DNA of 64,000 bases from contig NZ_CP088296.1 of NCBI RefSeq assembly GCF_024666595.1, forward strand, positions 1,550,001 through 1,614,000, in the 5' to 3' direction. Numbering within the stretch: position 1 is the stretch's first letter; every line of letters starts with the position of its first letter. The translations under genes and the position numbers were made by a program. The notes beneath the pieces were generated by a model, which was not told where the DNA came from, did no database searches, and saw only the letters and a program-made list of their open reading frames with translations. Origin of the DNA: Sphingomonas sp. J315 (GTDB taxonomy: Bacteria > Pseudomonadota > Alphaproteobacteria > Sphingomonadales > Sphingomonadaceae). This document shows positions 18,834 through 27,904 of this stretch, in pieces.

Positions 18834-19973
18834 ATGGCAAAGCGCAACAACGGTTCGAACCGCACTTTGAAACATTTTTTCAATTCGAGGCGTAAAGTCG
18901 GCAACTCAAGTCGAAAGCATTCAACATGGAAGAAGCGTACGCGGCCAAAGCCGCACATTTCGCTCGTTGATCCAGCCTTACTCAACGGTACCAATACACC
19001 TGAACCGAGGGATGGGACGTACAAAGGCCTGTGGGCATGCCGGACGGATCAGGAGATCGATGCGCACATCTCCAAATGGGCTGCCACCCATCGCAAGAAG
19101 GCGTTGAGGGCGCTTTGCGAAAAGGTGCCACCCAATAAGCGCGCCATTGTGGAGGCGCTTTTGAACCACCCTGGGGCAGTATCCGTTCCGCTGCTCACCA
19201 GCGAGCTCGTGTGCCTGGAAGCCTACAAGATTCTCGGTGTTTCGCTCGCTGAGATGGCCCAGGCCGATTCTGAGATCGAGTTTGGTTTGGTCACCCTCAT
19301 CTCGGGGGAAGATGCAACCTCACACTTCGTCGCCGAGCTCGACCCGAATACGTCACGGAAACGCATGGTGAGTACGCTTCGGGCTATGGCGCCGGGTTTC
19401 TTCTTTGGCGTTTACGAGCTGGCACTGTTCAACAGCCACCGTCATCCGCACGGGGGTCGGGTTCTCCAACCCCATGGGCACGCCATCATCGCTGGACCGC
19501 CGGGAACGCTGGCCAAGGCAAATCAAGTCGCCGTGAAGCATGCCGCTCGCTACGCATCCAACATCTCTGGTGCACCCGCCATCAACGTCAAGAAGGTTGA
19601 GGCGACACCGATCAACTTAATGCGCGTATCAGCATATCTGTTCAAACAGCCATACAAGTGCATGAACTGGAATCCAGGGAAGGATGGCAAGCGGGGACAG
19701 ATGAACGGCAGCGAGAAGGGGGATCGGTATGTCCGCTACCTTCGCCTGGCGCAGCTTCGCACCATGGTTCCGTTCGAGGACGCCATGTTTGCCGGTGGTG
19801 GCGGCGTGGGCGTTCGCAGCAGGATCACTGCCTTCGTACGGGCGCTTGCCTTGCGGGAGGCGCACGGCGGCAAGGCGGTGCTGCATCCCGACGCCATCGC
19901 CAGCTTCTGGGTCGATCTGATGCCGTACATCCGCGCCAAACGCTGGAACCTGCCCATCATCAAGACCCGTTAA
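18834..19973 (+). CDS. Candidate HUH replication initiator of a small mobile element
   Basis: A 379-residue basic protein. Central residues GRVLQPHGHAIIAG give an HxH metal-binding motif as in rolling-circle Rep and IS91-like HUH proteins, and a later VSAYLFKQPYK resembles the Tyr-Lys helix after the HUH motif of RCR Reps. An Arg/Lys-rich N-terminus (residues 1-45) may bind DNA. It is preceded by an AlpA-type regulator and followed by a hairpin terminator. The base composition is lower in GC at the 5' end than the surrounding DNA. The HUH call is inference from motif order. Confidence 0.55.
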   Translation: MAKRNNGSNRTLKHFFNSRRKVGNSSRKHSTWKKRTRPKPHISLVDPALLNGTNTPEPRDGTYKGLWACRTDQEIDAHISKWAATHRKKALRALCEKVPPNKRAIVEALLNHPGAVSVPLLTSELVCLEAYKILGVSLAEMAQADSEIEFGLVTLISGEDATSHFVAELDPNTSRKRMVSTLRAMAPGFFFGVYELALFNSHRHPHGGRVLQPHGHAIIAGPPGTLAKANQVAVKHAARYASNISGAPAINVKKVEATPINLMRVSAYLFKQPYKCMNWNPGKDGKRGQMNGSEKGDRYVRYLRLAQLRTMVPFEDAMFAGGGGVGVRSRITAFVRALALREAHGGKAVLHPDAIASFWVDLMPYIRAKRWNLPIIKTR

Positions 19974-19976
19974 ACC

Positions 19977-19999
19977 GCTGGGGGCGTGCGCCCCCCAGC
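19977..19999 (+). terminator. Hairpin terminator after the HUH gene
   Basis: GCTGGGGGCG pairs with CGCCCCCCAGC (one-base bulge) around a two-base loop, directly after the stop codon. The T tract that follows is weak (CTTTCC). Confidence 0.5.
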
Positions 20000-20001
20000 C
20001 T

Positions 20002-20289
20002 TTCCATTGGGCGATCTTGGGCAGCGAAAGTGGTCCGGGTGCTCGGCCCATGCCGGAGGCCTGGGTGCGCGAGATATATCGGATGTGCCGCCGTCACGAC
20101 GTCGCATTCTTTTTCAAGCAATGGGGCGGGCCGAAAAAGAAGCTAACCGGACGCTTGCTCCAAGGACGCACCTATGACGGAATGCCGAACCAGCCTGGCA
20201 GGCAGTTAGACGTTCGCGTCAATGGGGTTCTGGTCACTGCCGTGACCGGTGTGAGGCGAGTTGGCGTCGATGGAGCTGTTGGCTGTTAG
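20002..20289 (+). pseudogene. DUF5131 (Gp37/Gp68-like) C-terminal remnant
   Basis: An in-frame fragment reads HWAILGSESGPGARPM, then VAFFFKQWGG and GRTYDGMP: the conserved C-terminal third of DUF5131 radical-SAM-like phage proteins. The upstream two thirds and the CxxxCxxC cluster are absent, cut off at the terminator of the HUH gene. Conservation stops near 20200, where the prophage integrase 3' end begins, so this probably marks the left prophage junction. Confidence 0.7.
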
Positions 20290-21457
20290 GCAATAATCGG
20301 CCCACTGGGCCATGAGGTCGCGTCTTTTGTCGAGGGCGCGGCCTCTTCTGTATGCGCGCTCGGTCGCAGATTCGATCGTGTGCGCCAGCGCCATTTCAAT
20401 CTCTTCGCGCCCGAATTGGGTTGTCTCGCCAGCCCAGTCCCGAAACGTCGATCGGAATCCGTGAACGGTGATGTCATCCCGGTTCATACGCTTCAGCACC
20501 TTCGAAAGCGTCATGTCGGACATAACGCCGCGGGCACCGGGAAATACGATCGTCTCGGGCCGAAGCGTTTCTGGGCGGACAGCTTTGAGGATCGCGATTG
20601 CCGCATCGCTCAGGGGGGACCTCATGACTGGCACCGGCCTTCATCCTGCTCGCTGGCACGGTCCACAACTTGCCTTCGAGATCAATCTCCCTCCAGGTCA
20701 TGCCGCGAATTTCGCCCGATCGTGCGGCAGTCAGAATGGTGAACTCGAGAGCACGCGCGGCCATTCCCGCCTTTTGCCGAAGTTCCTTCACGAACCCAGC
20801 GACCTGATTGAAGGGCAGGGCGGCATGATGCTTTACATCGGCCTTCGGGCGCTTGGGCAGTAGCAGATCGAGGTGACCGCGACCTCGCGCCGGGTTCTCA
20901 CCGGAACGTAGTCCTTTGACTTTCGCAGCATCCAGGACGCGCTCGATCCTTTGACGAACGCGCGAGGCCGTCTCGGCCTTGCTCAACCAGATCGGCTTCA
21001 GCGCTTCGAGCACATGGGTCGTCGACACGTCGGCGATCGGCACGGGGAAGAGCGAGGCGGCGTAGGTCGTCAGCGTATTGCGCCATTGCTGCCGGTGTTT
21101 TGGGTTTTTGAAGCCGTCCTCGATGCTGTCGATCAGATCGGTCGCGAACTCGCCAAACGTCATCGGCGACTTTTCAGGCGCTGAAGCTTTGGCCGTAATC
21201 CGTGCCCTTTGCGGATCAATCCCGGCCAGTACCAGTTCGCGTGCAGCAGCTGCCTTCTCACGCGCGTTTGCCAGTGTGACGTCCAAATCCGAGCCGAGGC
21301 CCATTTCGCGACGCTGGCTGTGCAGAGAGTAAATATAAAGCCAAGACCGCGAGCCGCTGCTCCGAACGCGCAGGTACAGCCCGCCGCCGTCGGAGTAGAC
21401 ACCGGGTGACCTGAGCCCAGCCAGCTGCTTCACATTTAACTTGTTTCTGATTCGCAT
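20206..21457 (-). pseudogene. int: Prophage tyrosine integrase (P4-type), frameshifted
   Basis: A 416-residue integrase when restored. The N-terminal DUF4102-type arm-binding domain (LRSPGVYSDGGGLYLRVR) is followed by a SAM-like core domain and the catalytic domain: Arg in TAARSGEIRGMTW, HxxR in VHGFRSTFRDWA, His in MALAHTIESATERAYRRG with the nucleophile Tyr. On the plus strand a G6 run at 20613-20618 carries one extra base that splits the catalytic domain. It is the only sizeable minus-strand gene of the phage and points away from the polymerase, toward the presumed attL. Confidence 0.9.
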
Positions 21458-21460
21458 CAC

Positions 21461-21773
21461 ATTCGCCGCGCCAAGCGATAAATGAAATCTAAGATCGCTA
21501 TCAAGTCATAAGTTTGGCCATAACTCTGGCGGCGGTCTAAAGCCCACAACTACGACCCATGGCGAACAAGAGGGCGATTTGGATTTCAGAAAAGTCGATA
21601 TAAAAGCAAAAGCTTAGCAGCTCGCGCTGGTTCGCATTGGTTCGCCATGGATCGGGGTTCTGGCGGAGCGGGCGGCATCCCGATGGCCGTTTTCCGCCAC
21701 TTTTCAGCTCATTTTTCGACTGTGCCAATGGAACGCTGCGCGATCCGCGCGGCGCCGCCACGGTTTGGCACAC
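21461..21773. other. Intergenic between integrase and first phage-type promoter
   Basis: About 310 bases with no gene. It must hold the integrase promoter on the minus strand. I see no tRNA here and no long repeat that could be an att core; the sequence drops to lower GC near 21480-21620. Confidence 0.5.
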
Positions 21774-21792
21774 TAGTCACGTTTAAGGGAGT
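21774..21792 (+). promoter_or_regulatory. Putative phage RNA polymerase promoter
   Basis: TAGTCACGTTTAAGGGAGT, one of seven copies of TCACG-N5-GGGA. The shape recalls the T7 promoter core ACTCACTATAGGGA. It lies just before the first plus-strand phage gene. Confidence 0.7.
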
Positions 21793-21798
21793 ATTTAG

Positions 21799-22008
21799 AT
21801 GCGCAGTGTGGCAATTCTCCGACTGCTCAAAGCTATCTTTGCGGGCTCTCTTGCGGGAGGTTTCTCGCTTGCCATGCTGGCGGGGCCGTTGATGGCTTTC
21901 GAGATGGACTCGCCGGCCCCGCTTAAGATCGGCGCGATTGGCATGGTTCTTCTATGCCTGGGCTTCACCGTGATGGTCGTCAGGTCAGCCTGGCGGGGAG
22001 AGATATGA
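21799..22008 (+). CDS. Small two-helix membrane protein
   Basis: A 69-residue protein with two hydrophobic helices (AIFAGSLAGGFSLAMLAGPL and IGAIGMVLLCLGFTVMVV) and short polar ends. AAGGGAG, which is the end of the promoter motif, doubles as its ribosome binding site. Function unknown; small membrane proteins near the polymerase in T7-like phages can affect host takeover, but nothing specific is visible. Confidence 0.65.
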   Translation: MRSVAILRLLKAIFAGSLAGGFSLAMLAGPLMAFEMDSPAPLKIGAIGMVLLCLGFTVMVVRSAWRGEI

Positions 22009-22015
22009 GCGCCGT

Positions 22016-22034
22016 TACTCACGCTAACGGGAGC
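22016..22034 (+). promoter_or_regulatory. Putative phage RNA polymerase promoter
   Basis: TACTCACGCTAACGGGAGC fits TCACG-N5-GGGA. It is followed by a leader (AAGTTCCACTTCTAGGGGAG) that recurs after the promoter at 24583. It lies before the polymerase gene itself, which suggests autoregulation. Confidence 0.65.
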
Positions 22035-22099
22035 AATTAAGTTCCACTTCTAGGGGAGCCCGAAGGGCGACACCCTTAAGGAACCATAAGGAAACCTCA

Positions 22100-24582
22100 A
22101 TGATCCTACGTGAAGACGTCCGGCGTCAGCTCGACCTCGAACAAGAGGGTCTGACGCTGGGCGCGATCCGCTATCGGAACTCCCGTCCTCGCCCTGAAGA
22201 GGGTGAGCGCGTTCCGCTCGACGAAGAAGCCAACCTCCCCCTGGCCAACAGCTCATTCGCTTGGCGGTCGAGCCTACGGCCGCGCTCCTCCGAGAGAAGC
22301 TGGCTGCGGCGGCGTCGGGAAAAGCTGGCCGGCGCTTCTCTGCCCTCAAGTGGCTGGAGAGCGCTAAGCCTGAGGTTGTGGCCTATCTCGCCGCTCGAGT
22401 CGCGCTGGGTGCCGCTATGGCGCGCGCCTCCTTTCAGACGACCACTCGCAACCTCGGCGAGGCGATCATCCACCACGTCGAGATGGAAAGCCTGCGGAAG
22501 AAGAACGCTCCGGGCTACCGGGGCCTCGTCGGGAGCCAGAAGGGCAAGACACGAGGCTCGAAGAAGCGCGCATCCGCTGTCCGCAACGTCCTCAAGAACG
22601 AGGACGCTCGGGCGGAGATCACGGTGACGGAGAAAATCCACCTTGGTACGATGGTCTTGGAGACGCTGATCGAGGCCACGGGCCTGTTCGAGGTCGACCT
22701 CACGCATATTCGACCGCGAGATCGCGCTTATGTAATACGACCCACCGAGCTGGTTGAAGATTGGCTCGAGCGGCAGCACGCGCGATGCGAGCTCCTGAGC
22801 CCGATGCTCTTGCCCATGATCGTTCGGCCGAAGCGCTGGCGGACGCCGAAGGTTGGCGGTTACTTGGGCTCCCGTCGGGTGGCCCATGCTGGTCGTCAAG
22901 ATACCGGCCTGTCCTCGCACCGGATCGTGAAGTCGAGCTCCAAGACCCACCAAAGTCTCCTCGCGGAAACCTCAATGCCTCTCGTCTACGAGGCCGTGAA
23001 CCATATCCAAGAGACCCCTTGGCGGATCAATCGCCGGGTCCTTGAGGTGATGCGCGAGGTCTGGGATGGAGGCGGCACGCTCGCCGGCCTTCCGCCTCGC
23101 GAAGACGAGACGATCCCTGAGCGACCCGAGGCGGCCGACGTCGACGACGACGTGCGGAAGGCTTGGAACCGCGAAGCCGCAATGATCCACGAGGCGAACG
23201 CCGAGGCCCGTGCCCGGCGCCTCCGGGTGCAGACGACGCTCTGGCTCGGGGAGAAGTTCGTCGACGAGCCGGAAATCTACTTCCCGCACTCAATGGACTT
23301 CCGCGGACGCGTCTACCCGATGCCGGCGATGGGCGTGCATCCACAAGCCGACGACCCCGGCAAGGCGCTCCTCGAGTTTGCCCACGGGCTGCCCGTCGGG
23401 CCGACCGGCGGGTTCTGGCTGGCGGTCCATATCGCTAACCTGTTCGGGGTCGATAAGGTCTCCTTCAAAGACCGCGTCGACTGGACCTACGCGCACTCCG
23501 CAGAGCTCATCGACAGCGCCTTGAACCCGCTCGACGGTAACCGTTTCTGGACCACCGCGGACTCCCCGTGGATGGCCCTCGCGGCCGCCTTCGACTTCGC
23601 CGACTTCCTCGAGCACGGGGAAGCGCACGTCTCGCGCCTGCCGATCCCGCTCGACGGGTCGAACTCCGGTCTTCAGCACTTCAGCGCCATGCTGCGCGAT
23701 CCTGTCGGCGCCGCCGCGGTCAACCTCCTGCCCGCCGCGGAGCCCCAGGACGTCTACATGGAGGTCGGCCGACGGGCTCAAGCCGTCGTGGACGCCGACC
23801 CGGCGCCAGAAGCGGACCCGTGGCGGAACGGGAAGGTAATCCGCGCGATCTCCAAGCGGCCGACGATGACGTTCGTCTACTCGGCGACCCGCTTCGGGAT
23901 GCAGGACATGATCCTGTCGGCATTGCGGGACCTAGACCGCGCGAACGCGGAGGCCGGCAAGCTGCCGCATCTCGAAGGAGCCGACAACTATGCCGCTGCG
24001 CTCTACCTGAGCCACGTCATGTATGAGGCGATCTCCGAGGTCGTGTCCGCCGCGAGTGGCGCGATGGGGTGGCTGCGCGATGTCGCGAGGGTCGCCGTTG
24101 CGGCGAACGAGCCGATCCGCTGGACGACCCCTGACGGTCTGCCGGTCGAGCAATCGTACCGGGAGCTCTACGGGCGCCGCGTGAAGGCCCACTGGATGGG
24201 CCGTCAGATCAAGGTCACGCTCGCCGTCGAGGGCTCCGGGATCAACTCCCGTGGCCAGATCAACGGCATCGCCCCAAACTTCGTCCACTCGCTCGACGCC
24301 GCCCATCTTCGGGCCGTCGCGCGCGGGGCCAAGGCGCGGGGCATCGACTACCTTGCGGTGATCCATGACAGCTTCGGGACGCACGCCGCGCGGACCGACG
24401 AGCTCGTCACGATCCTTCGGGAGACCTTCGTCGACCAATACAGGCCTGACGTTCTCGCCCGCCTGCGCGACGAGATCGTTGAGCAGCTTCCACCTGACCT
24501 TGCGGAACAAATCCCTCCGCTGCCGCCCAAAGGAACGCTCGATCTCGATGACATCGAGAGGAGCCCCTACGTCTTTGCCTGA
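22100..24582 (+). pseudogene. Single-subunit T7-like DNA-directed RNA polymerase, frameshifted near N-terminus
   Basis: Restored length about 827 residues (T7: 883). Motif A, PIPLDGSNSGLQHFSAMLRD, has the first catalytic Asp. Motif B, KRPTMTFVYSATRFGMQ, has the Lys, Arg and Tyr. Motif C, AVIHDSFGTH, has the second Asp. FRGRVYPM and PNFVHSLDAAHL are also conserved, and the protein ends in Phe-Ala as in T7. A missing C in the C5 run 22237-22241 separates the first 46 codons from the rest. Residues encoded around 22870-22960 fit the family poorly and may hide two compensating indels. It should transcribe the phage from the TCACG-N5-GGGA promoters. Confidence 0.92.
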
Positions 24583-24601
24583 TACTCACGTTTAAGGGAC
24601 T
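24583..24601 (+). promoter_or_regulatory. Putative phage RNA polymerase promoter, replication and late genes
   Basis: TACTCACGTTTAAGGGACT begins at the stop of the polymerase gene and is one of the best matches to TCACG-N5-GGGA. By eye it is the last copy before 56916, so the whole replication and structural block may depend on it. Confidence 0.7.
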
Positions 24602-24672
24602 ATCCCGCAAACGTTATTAGGTTCCACCTCTAGGAGACAGAAGCCGGCCTGCCCGGCCCAAGGAGATATCAC

Positions 24673-25062
24673 ATGAGTTTCGATCCCACCAAGCCGGCCC
24701 GGACCCGTAGCGGTCTCCCGGTTCGTATCCTCGCGACCGACCTCAGGGGTCGCGACGCTTCTCGCCCGATCCTCGCGGCTATCGACGTCGGCGACGAGGA
24801 GGTCATCGTCTATCGGTATCCTGACGGCAGTCTGAGCGGGTCCGGAGGGGTTCCGAATGACGCCGACTTGGTCAACGTGCCGGAGCGCATCGAGCGCTAT
24901 GCTAACGTCTACCGCTCGGCGAGGCACAGTGGCCCATCCGTCGGAATGTTCTACAAGACGGAAGCCGACGCTGACCGCCGTGTCGGCGGTTCCTCGCGCC
25001 ATATCGGCGTCATCAAGCTCACCTCCGAAGGCGACGTCCTCAAGCGGGTCGAGCTCGTTTGA
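24673..25062 (+). CDS. Phage hypothetical protein
   Basis: A 129-residue protein of no recognised family. It starts with a strong ribosome binding site (AAGGAGAT) at the head of the operon after the promoter and repeated leader. The sequence reads like a small beta-rich domain (PVRILATDLRG, EEVIVYRYPDGSL), with a late positively charged segment. Its stop overlaps the next start. Confidence 0.65.
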   Translation: MSFDPTKPARTRSGLPVRILATDLRGRDASRPILAAIDVGDEEVIVYRYPDGSLSGSGGVPNDADLVNVPERIERYANVYRSARHSGPSVGMFYKTEADADRRVGGSSRHIGVIKLTSEGDVLKRVELV

Positions 25063-25355
25063 TGCATCCGTCATGGGGAACCGTCCCGGCGAACATCCGG
25101 TTCGCCTTGGCGGCCTCCGTATCGGCCGATGCGGTCCGTGACCCCGCCTTCAAGGTGATCGACGCGCTCCAGCACCTCCCTGCGCCTCGGCAGATCGAGG
25201 CGGTCTTCGCGGCTGCCGTGATCCTGTCCCGCGCGCTGGGTGTGGACGCCCACGAGCTCATTGCTCGGGCGAAGCGTCAGGTCCCCGACATCGAGGCGGT
25301 CGAGTCCGCCGCGTCGGCCATCTCCGAATACGCGAAGGGAGAACTTCGCCAGTGA
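25062..25355 (+). CDS. Phage hypothetical protein, helical
   Basis: A 97-residue mostly helical protein (IEAVFAAAVILSRALGVDAH, then AIAREAK-like helices). ATG 25062 overlaps the previous TGA, and its own stop overlaps the GTG of the next gene, so the three are coupled. No known family. Confidence 0.6.
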   Translation: MHPSWGTVPANIRFALAASVSADAVRDPAFKVIDALQHLPAPRQIEAVFAAAVILSRALGVDAHELIARAKRQVPDIEAVESAASAISEYAKGELRQ

Positions 25356-25516
25356 ACGCGCAACAGGGCCGCATCCAGTTCCTCCTGGAGCAGGCCGTCG
25401 AACAATATCTGGATGATGGCGTCGTCGACGTCGCCATCCAGTCCGAGCTCTCCGCTGAGGGCTACCTCCTCCGCAACCTCACCCGCGACGTCGAGCGCAT
25501 CCTCGCCGACCGCTGA
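25352..25516 (+). CDS. Small phage protein
   Basis: A 54-residue acidic helical protein starting at GTG 25352 in a GTGA overlap. It ends 16 bases before the ssDNA-binding protein start. Contains EQYLDDGVVDVAIQSEL. Supported by coupling and codon use only. Confidence 0.5.
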   Translation: MNAQQGRIQFLLEQAVEQYLDDGVVDVAIQSELSAEGYLLRNLTRDVERILADR

Positions 25517-25531
25517 AGGAGACAAGCATCC

Positions 25532-26220
25532 GTGCTTCGTGAACGTAAAGATTACCCCCGCCTCATCACGCCGGCCGCCCCGTCGATCTGGCCCGCGCTG
25601 AACGAGCCTGACTACAAGTTCAAAAAAGATACCGGCGAGTATCACGCCCGTCTCCGTATCGCCGCCGACGATCTCCCGAATTGGCAGCCGGTCGTTGACG
25701 CCGCCCAGGCGATCCTCGACGAGGCCTTCGAGGCCAAGAAGGCCGAGCTGACCCGCGAGAAGAAGGGCGCGCTCCTGAAGGAGCTGAACAAGGCTGAGGC
25801 CATCATCAAGCCCGAGATCGACCCCGAGACCGGCGACGAGACCGGGTTCTACATCTTCCGCGCCTCGATGAACGCCCGCGTCGACATCAAGAACGGCCCA
25901 CGCGCTGGCCAGAGCTTCGACAAGAAGCCCGACATCTTCAACGCGAAGGGCAAGTCCCTCAAGAACCCCCGAAGATCGGCGGCGGTTCCGTGCTGAAGCT
26001 CGGCGTGGTCCCGATGGACTACTGGATGGCCAAGGACAAGACCATCGGCGTGCGCTTCGAGCTCGAGGGCGCGCAAATTCTGAAGCTGATCCAGGGCGGC
26101 GAACGCACCGCGGACTTCTACGGCTTCACCGCTGAAGACGGCGACGACATCGAAGACGGCGACGAGCCGACCTCGGCCGGCGGCTTCTCGGACGAGAGCG
26201 GAGATGACGGCGACTTCTAA
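25532..26220 (+). pseudogene. Single-stranded DNA-binding protein (T7 gp2.5-like), frameshifted
   Basis: Restored to 229 residues, close to T7 gp2.5 (232). The OB-fold core is seen in the DYKFKKDTGEYHARLRI strands and the conserved IGGGSVLKLGVVPMDYWM. The C-terminus is a strongly acidic tail ending in Asp-Phe, the hallmark by which gp2.5 contacts DNA polymerase and helicase. A missing C in the C5 run at 25966-25970 breaks the frame just before IGGGS. It opens with GTG 25532, ten bases after AGGAG. Role: protects ssDNA and coordinates the replisome. Confidence 0.85.
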
Positions 26221-26221
26221 C

Positions 26222-26634
26222 GTGAAGCGCCAGTTCTTTCTCGCGATCCCCCCAACCCCAGCCAGCGGTCCCGATGCACATGTCGGGGCCGCTTCGCTAC
26301 GGTCTACACCGACCCGAAGTATCGGGAATGGAAGGACCGAGCGGTCGAGCTCATCAAAGAGCTCGAGGCGCCATTCCCTGACTCCCCCTTCGAGGGGGAC
26401 GTCTCGGTCGGCGTGGAGGTGATCGTCGAGAAGCCGAAGACGACCAAGAAGCGCCGCCCTTCCGGCGACCGCGACAACTTCGAGAAGGGCGTCTTCGACG
26501 CCATCACGCAGTCTGGCGGCTGGTGGAAGGACGACGATCAGATCGTCGAGGGTCCCTTCCGGAAGCGCTGGACGAGGCCCGGCGAGACCCCCGGATACCT
26601 CGTCCAGATCGAGTTCCTGGAGAACACGGAATGA
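26222..26634 (+). pseudogene. RusA-family Holliday junction resolvase, frameshifted
   Basis: Restored to 137 residues. The C-terminal half shows the RusA signature RPSGDRDNFEKGVFDAI followed by DDDQIVEG, containing the acidic metal ligands; the N-terminal half has SQRSRCTCRGRFATVY and YREWKDRAVELI. One C is missing in the C6 run at 26248-26253. In T7 this map position is held by endonuclease I (gp3), so a RusA enzyme here is a functional replacement that would resolve replication and recombination branches. Confidence 0.8.
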
Positions 26635-27083
26635 GGAAAATCACGCACCTTGTGGTGCACTGCTCGGCCACGCCTGAAGGCCGTGACGTCTCCGCAAAGG
26701 AGATCGATGGCTGGCACCGGCAGCGCGGCTTTGCCAGGATCGGCTACCACTACGTGGTCCGTCTGGACGGCACCGTAGAGAGTGGCCGCCCGTTAGAGCA
26801 GCCTGGCGCGCACGTCGCGGGCCACAACGCGAACACCATCGGCATCGTCTATGCCGGCGGCCTGGCAAAGGATGGCAAGACCCCCAAGGACACCCGAACG
26901 GCTGCCCAGAAGGTCGCCCTGACGGACCTCCTGAAGTCCCTCAAGCGGCGCTTCCCGAACGCCATCGTCCAGGGCCACCGCGACTTCTCGCCGGACCTCG
27001 ACAAGGACGGCAAGGTCGAGCCGCATGAATACATGAAGGCCTGCCCGAGCTTCGACGCCAAGTCGGAGTATGCGAAGCTGTGA
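26631..27083 (+). CDS. N-acetylmuramoyl-L-alanine amidase, T7 lysozyme-like endolysin
   Basis: A 150-residue amidase_2 enzyme (T7 gp3.5: 151). Zinc ligands are His in LVVHCSAT, His in VQGHRDFSPD and Cys in KACPSFDA; the Tyr of GYHYVVR and the Lys before the Cys match catalytic residues of T7 lysozyme. It cuts the amide bond between muramic acid and L-Ala. In T7 the same protein also inhibits the phage polymerase, which may hold here since both partners are present. Start overlaps the resolvase stop. Confidence 0.92.
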   Translation: MRKITHLVVHCSATPEGRDVSAKEIDGWHRQRGFARIGYHYVVRLDGTVESGRPLEQPGAHVAGHNANTIGIVYAGGLAKDGKTPKDTRTAAQKVALTDLLKSLKRRFPNAIVQGHRDFSPDLDKDGKVEPHEYMKACPSFDAKSEYAKL

Positions 27084-27232
27084 GAAGCATCGGATGGGTC
27101 GCATGGGACGACGATGCTGATGAACCCGCCCTCCCTTCCGCGCCTGGGAGCCTGAATAAGCGTCTCGGCCGCAAAGTCCGGCCCAAGCTTCATCGCGGCC
27201 GAAGGCCTGGCACGGGCTTTCGGCCGCGGTGA
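27080..27232 (+). CDS. Small basic phage protein
   Basis: A 50-residue frame opening with GTG in a GTGA overlap with the amidase stop. It has an acidic start (WVAWDDDADEP) and a very basic second half (NKRLGRKVRPKLHRGRRPG). No family known; supported by coupling. Confidence 0.4.
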   Translation: MRSIGWVAWDDDADEPALPSAPGSLNKRLGRKVRPKLHRGRRPGTGFRPR

Positions 27233-27256
27233 CAGCGTCAAAGAGGTCTTCATCCT

Positions 27257-27523
27257 ATGAAGTCGCGCATCGACACCGTCGCCCGCCATTTGGCGCAGCG
27301 CGGTCACATTTCTGAGGGCTCGGCTCTCATCGAATACGGCCGGTTCCGACTGGCCGACGTCATCCACCGACTGCGGAACGAACGGTCCGACCTCCTCCCG
27401 GAAGGGATGGAGATCGTGACCGTCCACAAAGTCGACACCAAAGGAGCGCCCTATGGCGAATACCACCTCGTCTCGAAATCGTCGGCGTCCGCACGGAGGC
27501 GCGTCGAGCGCGCCCGCGCCTGA
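27257..27523 (+). CDS. HTH_39-like DNA-binding protein
   Basis: An 88-residue protein matching the pattern of the HTH_39 domain found in phages: VARHLAQRGHISEGSALIEY then GRFRLADVIHRLRNE. This winged helix form usually sits in small phage regulators. The C-terminal third is basic. The start lies 24 bases after the previous frame. The gene overlaps the next one by 71 bases, which is unusual even for this tightly packed region. Confidence 0.6.
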   Translation: MKSRIDTVARHLAQRGHISEGSALIEYGRFRLADVIHRLRNERSDLLPEGMEIVTVHKVDTKGAPYGEYHLVSKSSASARRRVERARA

Positions 27524-27683
27524 GCGCATCCGTCCGCTCCGCTACAAGACCGCCATGCGGTTGGCCTTCGAGGACGCCATGCTGGCCATCGGGGTTCCCG
27601 AAGATGTCGTCTACGGCGCCGCGCTGAACCACATGAACGGGCTGGCGCGGACGGCGACCTGGAAGGGGACGCGAACAGCGTGA
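27453..27683 (+). CDS. Phage hypothetical protein
   Basis: A 76-residue protein with a basic disordered start (NRRRPHGGASS) and a helical rest. ATG 27453 follows AAAGGAG by about nine bases, which supports the start despite the overlap with the HTH gene. No known family. Confidence 0.5.
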   Translation: MANTTSSRNRRRPHGGASSAPAPERIRPLRYKTAMRLAFEDAMLAIGVPEDVVYGAALNHMNGLARTATWKGTRTA

Positions 27684-27904
27684 GCGCGGTAGAAACCGCC
27701 CGCGAGGTCGTCGCAATTTCCGACCGCATCTCCGTCCTAGAGCGGCAGCTTGAGCAGACCAAAGGGTCCAATTCACGGGCTTCGGCGGTCCTCGGTTACA
27801 ACCCCAGCTTCACGGTCTACGTTCCAATGGAGACCATCCGCTCGATCCTGAAGAAAGAGCTTCGTGAAAAGCGCGCTCGTCTGCGGGCGTTGCTGGGCGA
27901 GTGA
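27680..27904 (+). CDS. Coiled-coil phage protein
   Basis: A 74-residue protein starting at GTG in a GTGA overlap. It has two helical segments, EVVAISDRISVLERQLEQT and ILKKELREKRARLRALLG, that look like a short antiparallel coiled coil. Its stop overlaps the primase-helicase start. Confidence 0.5.
   Translation: MSAVETAREVVAISDRISVLERQLEQTKGSNSRASAVLGYNPSFTVYVPMETIRSILKKELREKRARLRALLGE

Noticed and set aside
20190..21780. tRNA gene as integration target
   Set aside because: No cloverleaf or T-loop sequence was found near the integrase.
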